DNA from: Demequina salsinemoris
Lineage (GTDB): Bacteria; Actinomycetota; Actinomycetes; Actinomycetales; Demequinaceae
Assembly (NCBI RefSeq): GCF_000974805.1
Contig: NZ_BBQZ01000003.1
Coordinates: 248,001 to 312,000, forward strand
Direction of reading: 5' to 3'
DNA: 64,000 nucleotides
Part shown: piece by piece, positions 16,243 through 24,720 of the stretch
Position numbering within the stretch: the stretch's first letter is position 1
Layout: each line of letters begins with the position of its first letter
Made by a program: the position numbers and the translations under genes
The notes under the pieces: generated by a model
The model's database searches: none
What the model saw: only the letters and a program-made list of their open reading frames with translations
What the model was told of the DNA's origin: nothing

Positions 16243-18918
16243 ATGGCACAAGCACGATCCAGTGGCACCCGGACGACGGCGGCCAAGTCCAAGGCGTCGT
16301 CGTCGCGCTCGCGCGCGCCACAGCCGCAGAAGCAGCAGCCCCCGGCGATCCTGCGTGGGATCCGCGCGATCGCTCAGGGCGTCTCCCACGGCATCGGCGC
16401 GATCTTCCGCTCGATCGGCGACGGCGCGCGCGACGTGAGCCCCGAGGTGCGGCGCGACGGCGCGGCCGTCCTGCTGCTCATCCTCGCGGTCGTCGTCGCG
16501 GCGAGCGAGTGGTTCCACGTCGACGGCGGCTGGTTCATCGACCTCGCGCACCGCATCTTCGCGGGCACCTTCGGGGTGCTCGCGGTCGTGCTTCCCGTCG
16601 TGCTGTTCGCGTTCGCGATCCGGCTGTTCAGGGCGCCGCAGGAGGACGATGCGAACCAGCGCATCGTGGTCGGCGGGCTGCTCGTCGCGCTGACCCTCGG
16701 CGGGCTCATCCACCTCGGCCACGGGCTGCCCAACCCGATGGACGGTCTCGGACCCGTCCAGGAGGCCGGGGGCATCCTCGGCTTCGTGCTCGGTACACCC
16801 TTGGCAGCCCTTGTGACGGTGCCGATCGCGGCGATCATCCTCGTGCTGCTGCTCGGGTTCTCGCTGCTCGTCGTCGCGGGGATCCCGCTTCGCGACGCGA
16901 TCGCGCGGGGCGGCGCCCTCGTCTCACGCATGGGCGGGTCGCGCTCGGACGCGGCCTTCGACGACGACGAGACGTTCGTGCTTCCCGAGCACGGCTCGCT
17001 CGATGGGCATGAGGCGCCTCGCCGCCGCCGCAGCCTGCTTGGACGGATCCGCAAGGACGAGGACGCGCTCGACTCCTACGAGGGGGACGAGGCCTTCCAG
17101 ACCTCGGCGAGCGTCGAGCGCACAGCGCGGGACGCGCAGCTGAGGCCCGCGTCCGGCGCAGGTCGCGACGAGGACGCGATGCGCACCGAGGTGCTCGGCG
17201 GTCAGGACGATGCGGACGTCGCGACCGTGCCCGTCTCGCCGTACGTGTCGCACGTCGAGGAGCACGAGGTCGACGCGGACGCCGAGTACGAGTCCGACCC
17301 CGAGGCCCCGACCGAGCCGAGCCCGGCGCTCTCGGCGCCCCTGACCACCCGCATCGTCCCGCAAGGCGAGCAGGGTGAGCTCGACGAGACGGGCCCGTAC
17401 TACCTGCCCGACCCGAACGTGCTCGTTCAGGGCGCCCCGCACAAGACTCGCTCGGCCGCGAACGACCGCGTGGTCGAATCCCTTCAGGCGGTGTTCGAGC
17501 AGTTCAACGTCGACGCGGCCGTCACGGGCTTCACGCGCGGTCCGACGGTCACGCGCTACGAGATCGAGCTCGGCACGGGCGTGAAGGTCGAGAAGATCAC
17601 GCAGCTGAGCAAGAACATCGCGTACGCGGTCGCGAGCCCTGACATCCGCATCCTGTCGCCCATCCCTGGCAAGATGGCGATCGGCATCGAGATCCCCAAC
17701 GTCGACCGCGAGACCGTGTCGCTCGGCGACGTGCTGCGCTCGCCCGCGGCGATGAAGAACGACCACCCCATGGCGATCGGCATCGGCAAGGACGTCGAGG
17801 GCGGCTTCGTGATGGCCAATCTCGCGAAGATGCCGCACATGCTGGTCGCGGGTGCGACCGGCGCCGGAAAGTCGTCGTTCGTCAACTCGATGATCACGTC
17901 GCTGCTCATGCGGGCCACCCCCAAGGAGGTCCGCATGGTCCTCGTGGACCCCAAGCGCGTCGAGCTCACCATCTATGAGGGCATCCCGCACCTCATCACG
18001 CCCATCATCACCGACCCCAAGAAGGCCGCGCAGGCGCTCGAATGGGTCGTCAAGGAGATGGACACGCGCTACGACGACCTCGCGCTGTTCGGCTACAAGC
18101 ACGTCGACGACTTCAACAAGGCCGTCCGCGCAGGCAAGGTCAAGCCGCTGCCGGGCTCCAACCGGCGCATCAAGACCTACCCGTACCTGCTCGTGATCGT
18201 CGACGAGCTCGCGGACCTCATGATGGTCGCGCCGAGGGACGTCGAGGACTCGATCCAGCGCATCACGCAGCTCGCGCGCGCCGCGGGCATCCACCTCGTG
18301 CTCGCGACGCAGCGACCATCGGTCGACATCGTCACCGGGACCATCAAGGCCAACGTGCCGTCCCGTCTCGCGTTCGCGACGTCGTCCCTCGCGGACTCCC
18401 GCGTCGTGCTCGACATGCCCGGCGCCGAGAAGCTCATCGGCCAGGGTGACGCGCTGTTCCTGCCCATGGGCTCGTCCAAGCCGATGCGCGTCCAGGGCGC
18501 ATGGGTGTCCGAGACGGAGATCCACGCCGCGGTCGAGCACGTCAAGACGCAGGCCGAGCCGCAGTTCCGCGAGGACGTCGTGCAGCCTCAGGCGAGCTCC
18601 GTCGTCGCCGAGGACATCGGCGACGACCTCGACGACCTGATCGCGGCGGCGGAGCTCGTCATCACGACCCAGCTCGGCTCGACGTCGATGCTCCAGCGCA
18701 AGCTCAAGATGGGCTTCGCGAAGGCCGGACGGCTCATGGATCTGCTCGAGACCCGCGAGGTCGTCGGACCCTCGCAGGGATCCAAGGCGCGTGATGTTCT
18801 TATCAGACCCGATGACTTGGCCGCGACGCTGGCTATCCTCAGGGGTGAGCGCCCGGCGACCCCGGTCGAGGCGCCCGAGGAACCCGACACTGAGGATGTG
18901 CCATGGGAGGACGAGTAG
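16243..18918 (+). CDS. ftsK: DNA translocase FtsK/SpoIIIE
   Basis: An 891-residue septal DNA pump that clears chromosome DNA during division. The N-terminal part is basic, then about four membrane helices (residues ~70-220), then an acidic linker (~230-390), then the RecA-like motor with Walker A GATGAGKSS at 537-545, the DELADLMMVAP Walker B region, and a C-terminal gamma winged-helix domain (~800-865) that reads FtsK-orienting sequences. It follows dapA-rnj as in other actinobacteria. The end overlaps the next gene by 16 bases. Confidence 0.96.
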   Translation: MAQARSSGTRTTAAKSKASSSRSRAPQPQKQQPPAILRGIRAIAQGVSHGIGAIFRSIGDGARDVSPEVRRDGAAVLLLILAVVVAASEWFHVDGGWFIDLAHRIFAGTFGVLAVVLPVVLFAFAIRLFRAPQEDDANQRIVVGGLLVALTLGGLIHLGHGLPNPMDGLGPVQEAGGILGFVLGTPLAALVTVPIAAIILVLLLGFSLLVVAGIPLRDAIARGGALVSRMGGSRSDAAFDDDETFVLPEHGSLDGHEAPRRRRSLLGRIRKDEDALDSYEGDEAFQTSASVERTARDAQLRPASGAGRDEDAMRTEVLGGQDDADVATVPVSPYVSHVEEHEVDADAEYESDPEAPTEPSPALSAPLTTRIVPQGEQGELDETGPYYLPDPNVLVQGAPHKTRSAANDRVVESLQAVFEQFNVDAAVTGFTRGPTVTRYEIELGTGVKVEKITQLSKNIAYAVASPDIRILSPIPGKMAIGIEIPNVDRETVSLGDVLRSPAAMKNDHPMAIGIGKDVEGGFVMANLAKMPHMLVAGATGAGKSSFVNSMITSLLMRATPKEVRMVLVDPKRVELTIYEGIPHLITPIITDPKKAAQALEWVVKEMDTRYDDLALFGYKHVDDFNKAVRAGKVKPLPGSNRRIKTYPYLLVIVDELADLMMVAPRDVEDSIQRITQLARAAGIHLVLATQRPSVDIVTGTIKANVPSRLAFATSSLADSRVVLDMPGAEKLIGQGDALFLPMGSSKPMRVQGAWVSETEIHAAVEHVKTQAEPQFREDVVQPQASSVVAEDIGDDLDDLIAAAELVITTQLGSTSMLQRKLKMGFAKAGRLMDLLETREVVGPSQGSKARDVLIRPDDLAATLAILRGERPATPVEAPEEPDTEDVPWEDE

Positions 18919-21188
18919 GCGACGTCGTGACATCCACGGCGAGCGTCGGTGACGACGCGTCCGAGTTCTCGATCCTCGTCCTGGCCGTCCTCGTGGCGTT
19001 CGCGGTCGGCTTCGTCACCTTCCTGGTGCGAGCGCGGATCGCGCGCGAGGCGCGCGACGCCGCGGTGGCGCGCGAGCATGCCCTGAGGCGACAGTTCGAC
19101 GCGGTGATGTCCTCCGCGCGCGATGGCGTCCTCATCACGACTCGTGGCGGCGACGTGCTGCTCCTGTCCGACACCGCTGCCCAGATCCTCGGGGTGACGC
19201 GCCAGGAGATGCTCGGCCGCTCGATCGCGCGGCTGCCGCTGCGGATCGTCGACGAGCGCATGCGGCCGGTCCTCGCGCACGAGGTCTTCGCGCCCCGCGC
19301 GGATGACAAGACCCCGCGCATCGTCGGCGTCCCGGGCCGCAGGGGCACGGACGACATCAGATGGGTGCAGGTGAAGGCGAGGCTCCTCACCGACGAGGAG
19401 GACGGCGAGCCGATCACCGTCACGACCATCATGGACACCTCGGGCCTCCGCGAGGCCGCCGAGGCGCTCAGCCGGTCGGACGCTCAGTTCCGCAAGGCGA
19501 TGGAGAACGCCCCCGTCGGGATGGCGCTCGTCGACCTCGAGTGGCGGCTCATGGAGGTCAACCGCGTGTTCGCCGAGATGATGGGCTCGACCGTCGTCGC
19601 GCTCCGCGGCACGCCGTTCTCCGCGCTGTCGCATCCGCAGGACAGGCACGCCGAGCGTGACCAGCTTCAGCGGCTCTACGACGGCTTCCAGACGAGGTTC
19701 ACGTGCGAGAAGCGGTACGTCCGCGCGGACGGCCACGTGGTGTGGGCCGTGCTCGACGTGGGGCTCGTGCGCTACGCGGGAGGGGCGCCCGACCACTATG
19801 TCGTCCAGCTTCGCGACACCACGGACGACCGCATGAACTCCGAGCTCATGGCCCATCGCGCGCTCCACGACCCGCTCACGGGCCTCGCGAACCGCACCCT
19901 TCTTCAGGACGTCCTTCAGAGGCTGCTCGTCGACCAGGACGATGCGGAGGTCGGCGTCGTCGCGGTGGACCTGGACGGCTTCAAGGGCCTCAACGACCGC
20001 TTCGGGCACGCGGCCGGCGACAACGCCCTCATCCACGTGGCGGGGGTCCTGCGCGGGGCCGCGGCCGGTCGCGGCGAGGTCGCGCGGATCGGCGGCGACG
20101 AGTTCATCGTCGTGGTGCACAGCGTCGACTGCGCGGCCGTGATGAGCGAGATCGCGGACGCCGTCCACGCCGCTCTGCGCACCCCCCTTCAGATCAAGCG
20201 CCATCAGATCAGGCTCAGCGCGTCGATGGGCTTCGCGGTCGCGGACGACGAGATCGCGGCGGGCGGGCCCGCCGCGCTGCTGAGCGCGGCGGACGGAGCG
20301 ATGTACCGCGCCAAGGCGGGAGGCAAGGGACGTACCGAGGCGTACGACGCGCGGGAGCAGGGCCCCTCCGAGTCGCAGTCGGCGTTCACGCTCGAGCTCG
20401 ATGGCGCGGTCCGTCGCGGCGACCTCGTCCTCCACTACCAGCCGATGTACGACCTCTCGACCCGGCGCGTCGTCGGTTTCGAGGCTCTCGTGCGCTGGCA
20501 GCACCCGACGCGCGGGCTGCTTCTCCCCGGAGCGTTCCTGCCCCTGCTGAAGGACCGGGACCTCGCGGTCGTGCTCGGCACGACGCTCGTGGACCAGGCG
20601 GCGGCGTTCCTCGCCGCCAGGCCGGACGACGAGACATGGGTGTCGATCAACGTCTCCGCGGACCAGCTCGGCAACTCCGAGTTCGCGGACAGCGTCCTCA
20701 CGGCGATCGGCAGATACCGGCTCAAGCCTCAGCGCATCGTCATCGAGCTCACCGAGGCGTCGCTCGTCTCGCCCAACACCCGGATCCGGCACGAGCTGAC
20801 CGAGCTGCGCAACGCTGGCGTCCCGATCCTGCTCGACGACTTCGGCACCGGCGTCTCGCCGCTGTCCTACCTGCGCGACCTGCCGGTGTCGGGGGTGAAG
20901 CTCGACATGTCCTTCGTGGCAGGCATCCCCGAGGACCCGGCGGGGGCCAGGGTCTCGAGAGCGCTGGGGGCGCTCGCGCGCGAGCTCGGGCTCGCGACGA
21001 TCGCGGAGGGGATCGAGACGGAGGCGCAGGCGGACTTCCTCGAGAACTGCGGCTGGCGCCTCGGACAGGGATGGCTGTTCGGCGTCGCTCAGCCCGCGCA
21101 GACGCTTCTCGACCTCGACCTCGATACCGGCGTCTTCCTCATCGACCCGCTTCCCGAGGGCGAGGACGACGCGCTCACAGGGGCCTGA
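18903..21188 (+). CDS. PAS-PAS-GGDEF-EAL cyclic-di-GMP protein
   Basis: A 761-residue signalling protein with one N-terminal membrane helix (about 20-42), two PAS-like sensor domains (about 55-170 and 190-310), a GGDEF domain with an intact GGDEF signature at 397-401, and an EAL domain with EAL at 527-529 plus the later ELTE, DDFGTG, KLD and EGIE metal/catalytic motifs. Both halves look catalytically competent, so it may make and break c-di-GMP, or one domain may be regulatory. The start at 18903 lies inside ftsK and is preceded by TGAGGA; GTG 18927 is an alternative. Coupling to ftsK suggests co-expression. Confidence 0.92.
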   Translation: MGGRVGDVVTSTASVGDDASEFSILVLAVLVAFAVGFVTFLVRARIAREARDAAVAREHALRRQFDAVMSSARDGVLITTRGGDVLLLSDTAAQILGVTRQEMLGRSIARLPLRIVDERMRPVLAHEVFAPRADDKTPRIVGVPGRRGTDDIRWVQVKARLLTDEEDGEPITVTTIMDTSGLREAAEALSRSDAQFRKAMENAPVGMALVDLEWRLMEVNRVFAEMMGSTVVALRGTPFSALSHPQDRHAERDQLQRLYDGFQTRFTCEKRYVRADGHVVWAVLDVGLVRYAGGAPDHYVVQLRDTTDDRMNSELMAHRALHDPLTGLANRTLLQDVLQRLLVDQDDAEVGVVAVDLDGFKGLNDRFGHAAGDNALIHVAGVLRGAAAGRGEVARIGGDEFIVVVHSVDCAAVMSEIADAVHAALRTPLQIKRHQIRLSASMGFAVADDEIAAGGPAALLSAADGAMYRAKAGGKGRTEAYDAREQGPSESQSAFTLELDGAVRRGDLVLHYQPMYDLSTRRVVGFEALVRWQHPTRGLLLPGAFLPLLKDRDLAVVLGTTLVDQAAAFLAARPDDETWVSINVSADQLGNSEFADSVLTAIGRYRLKPQRIVIELTEASLVSPNTRIRHELTELRNAGVPILLDDFGTGVSPLSYLRDLPVSGVKLDMSFVAGIPEDPAGARVSRALGALARELGLATIAEGIETEAQADFLENCGWRLGQGWLFGVAQPAQTLLDLDLDTGVFLIDPLPEGEDDALTGA

Positions 21189-21207
21189 GCCGACCGGATC
21201 GCGGACC

Positions 21208-22602
21208 CTAGCGCGTCGCCGTCGGCGACGCTTCGGCGAAGGCGGGTGAACCCGTCCCCCGTGGCTCGGCCGACGAGGACGACGCGAAGGAGCCCGCCGG
21301 CTCCACGCGCTCGGGCGCCGCGTCGCCCACGGCCCCGGCGACCAGCTCGTGCCGGTGCGCGACCTCGGCGGCGCTGAGAGTGCCGAGGCCCCCGTCGGCG
21401 CCGCTGAGCACCTGGATCGTGTGGGAGTCTGAGCGGTCGACGGTGGTCGCGGTCCACTCGACCCGCGTGTCGACCTCCCCGGTCGGCTGCATCGTGAAGG
21501 ACGCCGTGAGCAGCACGCCGTTGCTGGTCTGCGCCACGCAGCAGTGCGACGACTGGTTCGACAGCATGTTCCCCAGGCCGTACGCGACCCACATGCCGTC
21601 GCCCTGGGTGCCGCCGGGGAGCTTGACGATCGGCTGCGGAACGTGCGCGTGATGACCCACGTAGAGATCCACGAGACCGGAGGCCGCGATCTGCCTGGCG
21701 ACCTCCTCCTGCGCGGGGGTGGGCGACGTCCGGTACTCGACCCCGTTGTGCACGGAGACGACGACGATGTCGGCGCCGGCATCGCGTGCGGCCTGGGCGG
21801 CGTCGATGATCGGCGAGGCGTCCGCCGCATCCGCGTCGAAGAGTGAGACCGACCCGGGCAACTCGACCGGCAGCCCGTTGGTCCCGTACGCGAAGGCGAG
21901 GTGCGCGACGGTGGCGGTCGTCTCGCCGTCGCTGACGACATAGGTCTGCGCGATCGCGGCGTCGTCGGCGTCGCGCGCAGTGCCCGCGTACCCCAGGCCG
22001 GCCTGCTCGAACGCGTCGATCGTCGCGACGACCCCTGCGTAGCCCTTGTCCACCGAGTGATTGGACGCCGTGGAGCATCCGTCCCACCCGATGCCGGCGA
22101 GGCCCGTCACGAGCTCCGCCGGCGCGCCGAAGACCGGGTAGGTCGTGATCTGCGTCTGGTCCGGAGCGACCGGCACCTCCATGTGGCACCAGGCCAGGTC
22201 GGCCCCCGCGACGAAGGGCTCGACCGCCGTCATCAGCGGCGCGTAGTCGTAGCCGTCCTCAGTGCGCGCCGAGCGGTTCACGGGGGCGTGCGGGAGGACG
22301 TCGCCGGCGGTGACCAGGGTGAAGGTCAGCGGCTCAGGATCAGGCTCGGGTTCGGGAGACGGCGCGAGGCTGGCCGACGGCGCGGCCTCCGCGTCGGGCC
22401 CGCGCTCGAGCAGCGCCGCGGCTTCCGCGGAGGCGTCTCCCACCGGGGGCGACTCGTGCCCGAGCGTGGGGGAGGCGGGGTGCGGCCCCGAACCGGCGGT
22501 CAGCATCGGACCGATGAGGAACGCTCCCGCGCACAGCACGGTGACGGCGCCGGCCGTCACCGCGGCGGTGCGCGCGCGACGCCTTCCAGCTCCCTCAGCC
22601 AT
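21208..22602 (-). CDS. CapA-family (PGA_cap) metallophosphatase-like surface protein
   Basis: A 464-residue protein with an N-terminal signal anchor (about residues 13-36), a Ser/Pro/Glu-rich linker and a CapA/PGA_cap domain (~95-400). The domain shows the family blocks AGDVLPH, SNHSVDKG, VSVHNGVEY, GHHAHVPQ and YGLGNML, which form a calcineurin-like metal site. CapA proteins take part in poly-gamma-glutamate or capsule synthesis, but single copies without capBC, as here, have no settled role. The ATG has GACAAT six bases upstream and no usable Shine-Dalgarno site. It is convergent with the c-di-GMP gene, 19 bases apart. Confidence 0.88.
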   Translation of the reverse strand: MAEGAGRRRARTAAVTAGAVTVLCAGAFLIGPMLTAGSGPHPASPTLGHESPPVGDASAEAAALLERGPDAEAAPSASLAPSPEPEPDPEPLTFTLVTAGDVLPHAPVNRSARTEDGYDYAPLMTAVEPFVAGADLAWCHMEVPVAPDQTQITTYPVFGAPAELVTGLAGIGWDGCSTASNHSVDKGYAGVVATIDAFEQAGLGYAGTARDADDAAIAQTYVVSDGETTATVAHLAFAYGTNGLPVELPGSVSLFDADAADASPIIDAAQAARDAGADIVVVSVHNGVEYRTSPTPAQEEVARQIAASGLVDLYVGHHAHVPQPIVKLPGGTQGDGMWVAYGLGNMLSNQSSHCCVAQTSNGVLLTASFTMQPTGEVDTRVEWTATTVDRSDSHTIQVLSGADGGLGTLSAAEVAHRHELVAGAVGDAAPERVEPAGSFASSSSAEPRGTGSPAFAEASPTATR

Positions 22603-22608
22603 GCCTCC

Positions 22609-22614
22609 ATTGTC
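22609..22614 (-). promoter_or_regulatory. -10 box GACAAT for leaderless capA-like gene
   Basis: On the minus strand GACAAT, six bases, then ATG at 22602. GGAGG within the six bases is only one base from the start and too close to act as a ribosome binding site. Confidence 0.5.
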
Positions 22615-22736
22615 AGGCCTGGGAAGGAGTGCTCTGGCACATGCGCGTGAGTGCTCCGATGCCGCGGCGCCCGTTGAGGCGGCGCAGGTGCGTCCGCGTC
22701 GCGGCGCAGTGAAGGCAGGTCCCGGCCTCGCCTAGG

Positions 22737-22742
22737 TAGGGT
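22737..22742 (+). promoter_or_regulatory. -10 box TAGGGT for leaderless pgsA
   Basis: TAGGGT is followed by six bases and then GTG 22749. This spacing decides between the two in-frame GTG codons (22743 and 22749) in favour of the second. Confidence 0.6.
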
Positions 22743-22748
22743 GTGGGG

Positions 22749-23351
22749 GTGACCTCAGCCCTGCCTAACCTGCTCACGGTGCTCCGCCTCATCGGGGTGC
22801 CGGTCGTGGTGGTGGCGCTGCTGGTCGACGGTGGCGCCGACGGAAGCTGGCGCTGGGTCGCCTTCTGGGTGTTCGTCGCCGCGTCGGTGACCGACTACCT
22901 CGACGGATACCTGGCGCGCCGCTGGCAGGTCGTGTCCAACTTCGGCAAGCTCGCGGACCCGATCGCCGACAAGGCGCTCGTGCTCGGCGCCCTGGCCTGC
23001 CTGATCGTCGTCGACGGCCTGCCGTGGTGGCCCGTCGCGATCATCGCGTTCCGCGAGATCTATGTGACGGTCGGGCGCCTCCTGGTCGCCTCGGACGTGG
23101 TCATCGCGGCGTCTCCCGGGGGCAAGGTCAAGACGGTCCTTCAGCTGGTGTCGGTGAGCCTCTACCTGTTCCCGCCGGCTCCCGGCTGGATGCTCGTGCT
23201 CGCGTGGGTGCTGCTGCTCGGGGCGACGGCGGTCGCGGTCGTCTCGGGAGTCGACTACGGGATGAAGATCGCCAAGGCTCGGCGCGAGCACCCGCCGCAG
23301 CCGGGGGAGCACCGGGTCCCGAAGCCCGAGGCCGGGGGATTCCCGCAGTGA
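22749..23351 (+). CDS. pgsA: CDP-diacylglycerol-glycerol-3-phosphate 3-phosphatidyltransferase family
   Basis: A 200-residue membrane enzyme of the CDP-alcohol phosphatidyltransferase family, which makes phosphatidylglycerol phosphate. The motif D49-x2-D52-G-x2-A-R57, G66, D70 and D74 is complete, and four to six helices surround it. The start at GTG 22749 gives the typical TSALPNLLTVLRL beginning. It overlaps cinA by 4 bases. The order pgsA-cinA-clgR upstream of recA is conserved in actinobacteria. Confidence 0.94.
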   Translation: MTSALPNLLTVLRLIGVPVVVVALLVDGGADGSWRWVAFWVFVAASVTDYLDGYLARRWQVVSNFGKLADPIADKALVLGALACLIVVDGLPWWPVAIIAFREIYVTVGRLLVASDVVIAASPGGKVKTVLQLVSVSLYLFPPAPGWMLVLAWVLLLGATAVAVVSGVDYGMKIAKARREHPPQPGEHRVPKPEAGGFPQ

Positions 23352-23827
23352 CCTCGCCCGGCGAGGTCGTCTCGCTCGGGGCCTCGCAGGGCGCCACGCT
23401 CGCGGTCGCCGAGTCGCTCACCGGGGGAGCGGTGTGCTCCGCTCTCGTGGGAGTTCCGGGCGCATCCCGGGTGCTCGTCGGCGGCGTGGTCTCGTACACC
23501 GTCCACGCGAAGCACACGCTGCTGGGCGTGCCGATGGACCTTCTCGAGGGGCCGGGCCCGGTGTCCGAGGAGGTCGCGATCGCCATGGCCAGCGGCATTC
23601 GCGAGCGTCTCGGCGCCGACGTCGGCGTCTCGACCACCGGGGTCGCGGGTCCGGAGCCGCACGACGGCAAGGCGCCCGGCACCGTCTGGGTCGGCGTGGC
23701 GACCGCCGCGGGCGTGCACGCACAGCTGCTGTCGCTCACCGGGGACCGCGACTCGATCCGGCGCTCGACCGTCGACCACGCCCTGGACCAGGCGTACGCC
23801 GCGCTGAGTGAGGTTTCACACGCTTGA
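23348..23827 (+). CDS. cinA: CinA C-terminal-domain protein (NMN deamidase family)
   Basis: A 159-residue stand-alone CinA C-terminal domain. The AESLTGG motif near residue 22, the VSYTVHAKH block and the TGVAGPEPHDGK active-site region match the PncC-type nicotinamide mononucleotide amidohydrolase. The N-terminal MoCF-like domain found in long CinA proteins is absent. The start at GTG 23348 overlaps the pgsA stop. Activity as a pyridine nucleotide salvage enzyme follows from the family. Confidence 0.92.
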   Translation: MTSPGEVVSLGASQGATLAVAESLTGGAVCSALVGVPGASRVLVGGVVSYTVHAKHTLLGVPMDLLEGPGPVSEEVAIAMASGIRERLGADVGVSTTGVAGPEPHDGKAPGTVWVGVATAAGVHAQLLSLTGDRDSIRRSTVDHALDQAYAALSEVSHA

Positions 23828-23831
23828 AACG

Positions 23832-23867
23832 GTTCCGTAGTGTCGCGGAACAAGCGTGGGGTAGTGT
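23832..23867 (+). promoter_or_regulatory. Inverted repeat and -10 boxes upstream of clgR
   Basis: GTTCCG and CGGAAC (23832-23851) form a perfect 6-bp inverted repeat around TAGTGT, a -10-like hexamer. A second TAGTGT lies at 23862-23867. A regulator binding the repeat would cover the first -10 box. ClgR-type regulators are known to control their own genes, so this may be an autoregulatory operator; that is an inference. Confidence 0.45.
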
Positions 23868-23917
23868 GCGTTGTGTCAGACATGGACAACGGTCTGATGG
23901 TGAAGAGAGGAGGACGG

Positions 23918-24229
23918 ATGCCCATTCTGCGAACAGAGCTCGGCGACGTTCTCCGTGAGGCGCGCCTGACTCAGGGCAAGACGCTGCGCGACATCTCGTC
24001 CGCGGCCCGTGTGTCCCTCGGATACCTCTCCGAGGTCGAGCGGGGCCAGAAGGAGGCGTCCTCGGAGCTGCTCGCCTCGATCTCGGATGCGCTCGAGGTT
24101 CCGATGTCGGACATCCTCCGCGAGGTGTCGGACCGCTTCGCGACGGCCGAGGCCTTCGACACGGTCCCGGTGATGCCGATGATCCCGGACACCGCTCAGG
24201 AGCTCCTCGACTCCATGCCGCGCCGCTAG
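23918..24229 (+). CDS. clgR: ClgR-type helix-turn-helix regulator
   Basis: A 103-residue Xre-family protein with the helix-turn-helix at about residues 7-62 ([20 protein letters not shown] then [12 protein letters not shown]). The sequence and its place between cinA and DUF3046-recA match ClgR, which activates clp protease and stress genes in Corynebacterium, Mycobacterium and Streptomyces. The start at 23918 has AGGAGG four bases upstream; longer in-frame starts (23840, 23882) lack such a site. The C-terminal ~40 residues are variable and end in MPRR. Confidence 0.92.
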   Translation: MPILRTELGDVLREARLTQGKTLRDISSAARVSLGYLSEVERGQKEASSELLASISDALEVPMSDILREVSDRFATAEAFDTVPVMPMIPDTAQELLDSMPRR

Positions 24230-24242
24230 CGGCCGCTCGTCC

Positions 24243-24479
24243 GTGCGCCACAGCGAGTTCTGGTCCCTCATGGACGCCGTCTTCGGCGAGGTCTACGCAC
24301 CCACGCTCGCACGTGATCACGCCCTCACCGCGCTGTCCTCGCGCACCTGCGTGCAGGCGCTCGAGGATGGGGTCGCTCCGCGCGACGTGTGGCACGCGCT
24401 GTGCGACGAGCTCGAGGTGCCGCAGGACCGACGCGACGGCGGCGACCGGCGCCGAGTGATCCCTCCGCGCCGGCGCTGA
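24243..24479 (+). CDS. DUF3046 family protein
   Basis: A 78-residue protein starting at GTG 24243 with the family N-terminus [21 protein letters not shown]3046 genes sit directly upstream of recA across actinobacteria, as here. No catalytic motif is visible and the role is unknown. The C-terminal 20 residues are Arg-rich. Confidence 0.88.
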   Translation: MRHSEFWSLMDAVFGEVYAPTLARDHALTALSSRTCVQALEDGVAPRDVWHALCDELEVPQDRRDGGDRRRVIPPRRR

Positions 24480-24554
24480 CGGTTCGAGACCGGATCGCCG
24501 CAAGCGTGCCCCCGCTGGAGATGCGGACGATGCGCGAGCCTCGCGGCGTGTCGC

Positions 24555-24584
24555 TTGCGATCGTTCGAACATTCGTTCGATACT
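24555..24584 (+). promoter_or_regulatory. recA promoter (TTGCGA - 18 bp - GATACT)
   Basis: TTGCGA (24555-24560) and GATACT (24579-24584) are 18 bases apart. The LexA box lies between and over the -10, the usual arrangement for SOS repression. The leader to the recA start is about 130 bases. Confidence 0.55.
24565..24580 (+). promoter_or_regulatory. LexA (SOS) box upstream of recA
   Basis: TCGAACATTCGTTCGA matches the Gram-positive/actinobacterial SOS box TCGAAC-N4-GTTCGA at all twelve fixed positions. Confidence 0.9.
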
Positions 24585-24720
24585 TGTGCACAGGACGCCG
24601 GGACGCGGTGCTCGTCCCCAGCGGGGGAGGGCTCCGGGACCGCGATGTCAGTGGTCGCATCTAATGTCGGTCACGTTCCACGGCTCACCGGCCGACACCG
24701 CGAGACAGGGGAGAACCCGC

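Noticed and set aside
18588..21941. 1117-codon minus-strand open frame opposite ftsK end and the c-di-GMP gene
   Set aside because: Composition is shadow-like (Arg, His, Asp, Gly, Val) and it runs against a clearly coding plus-strand gene and into the capA-like gene in another frame.
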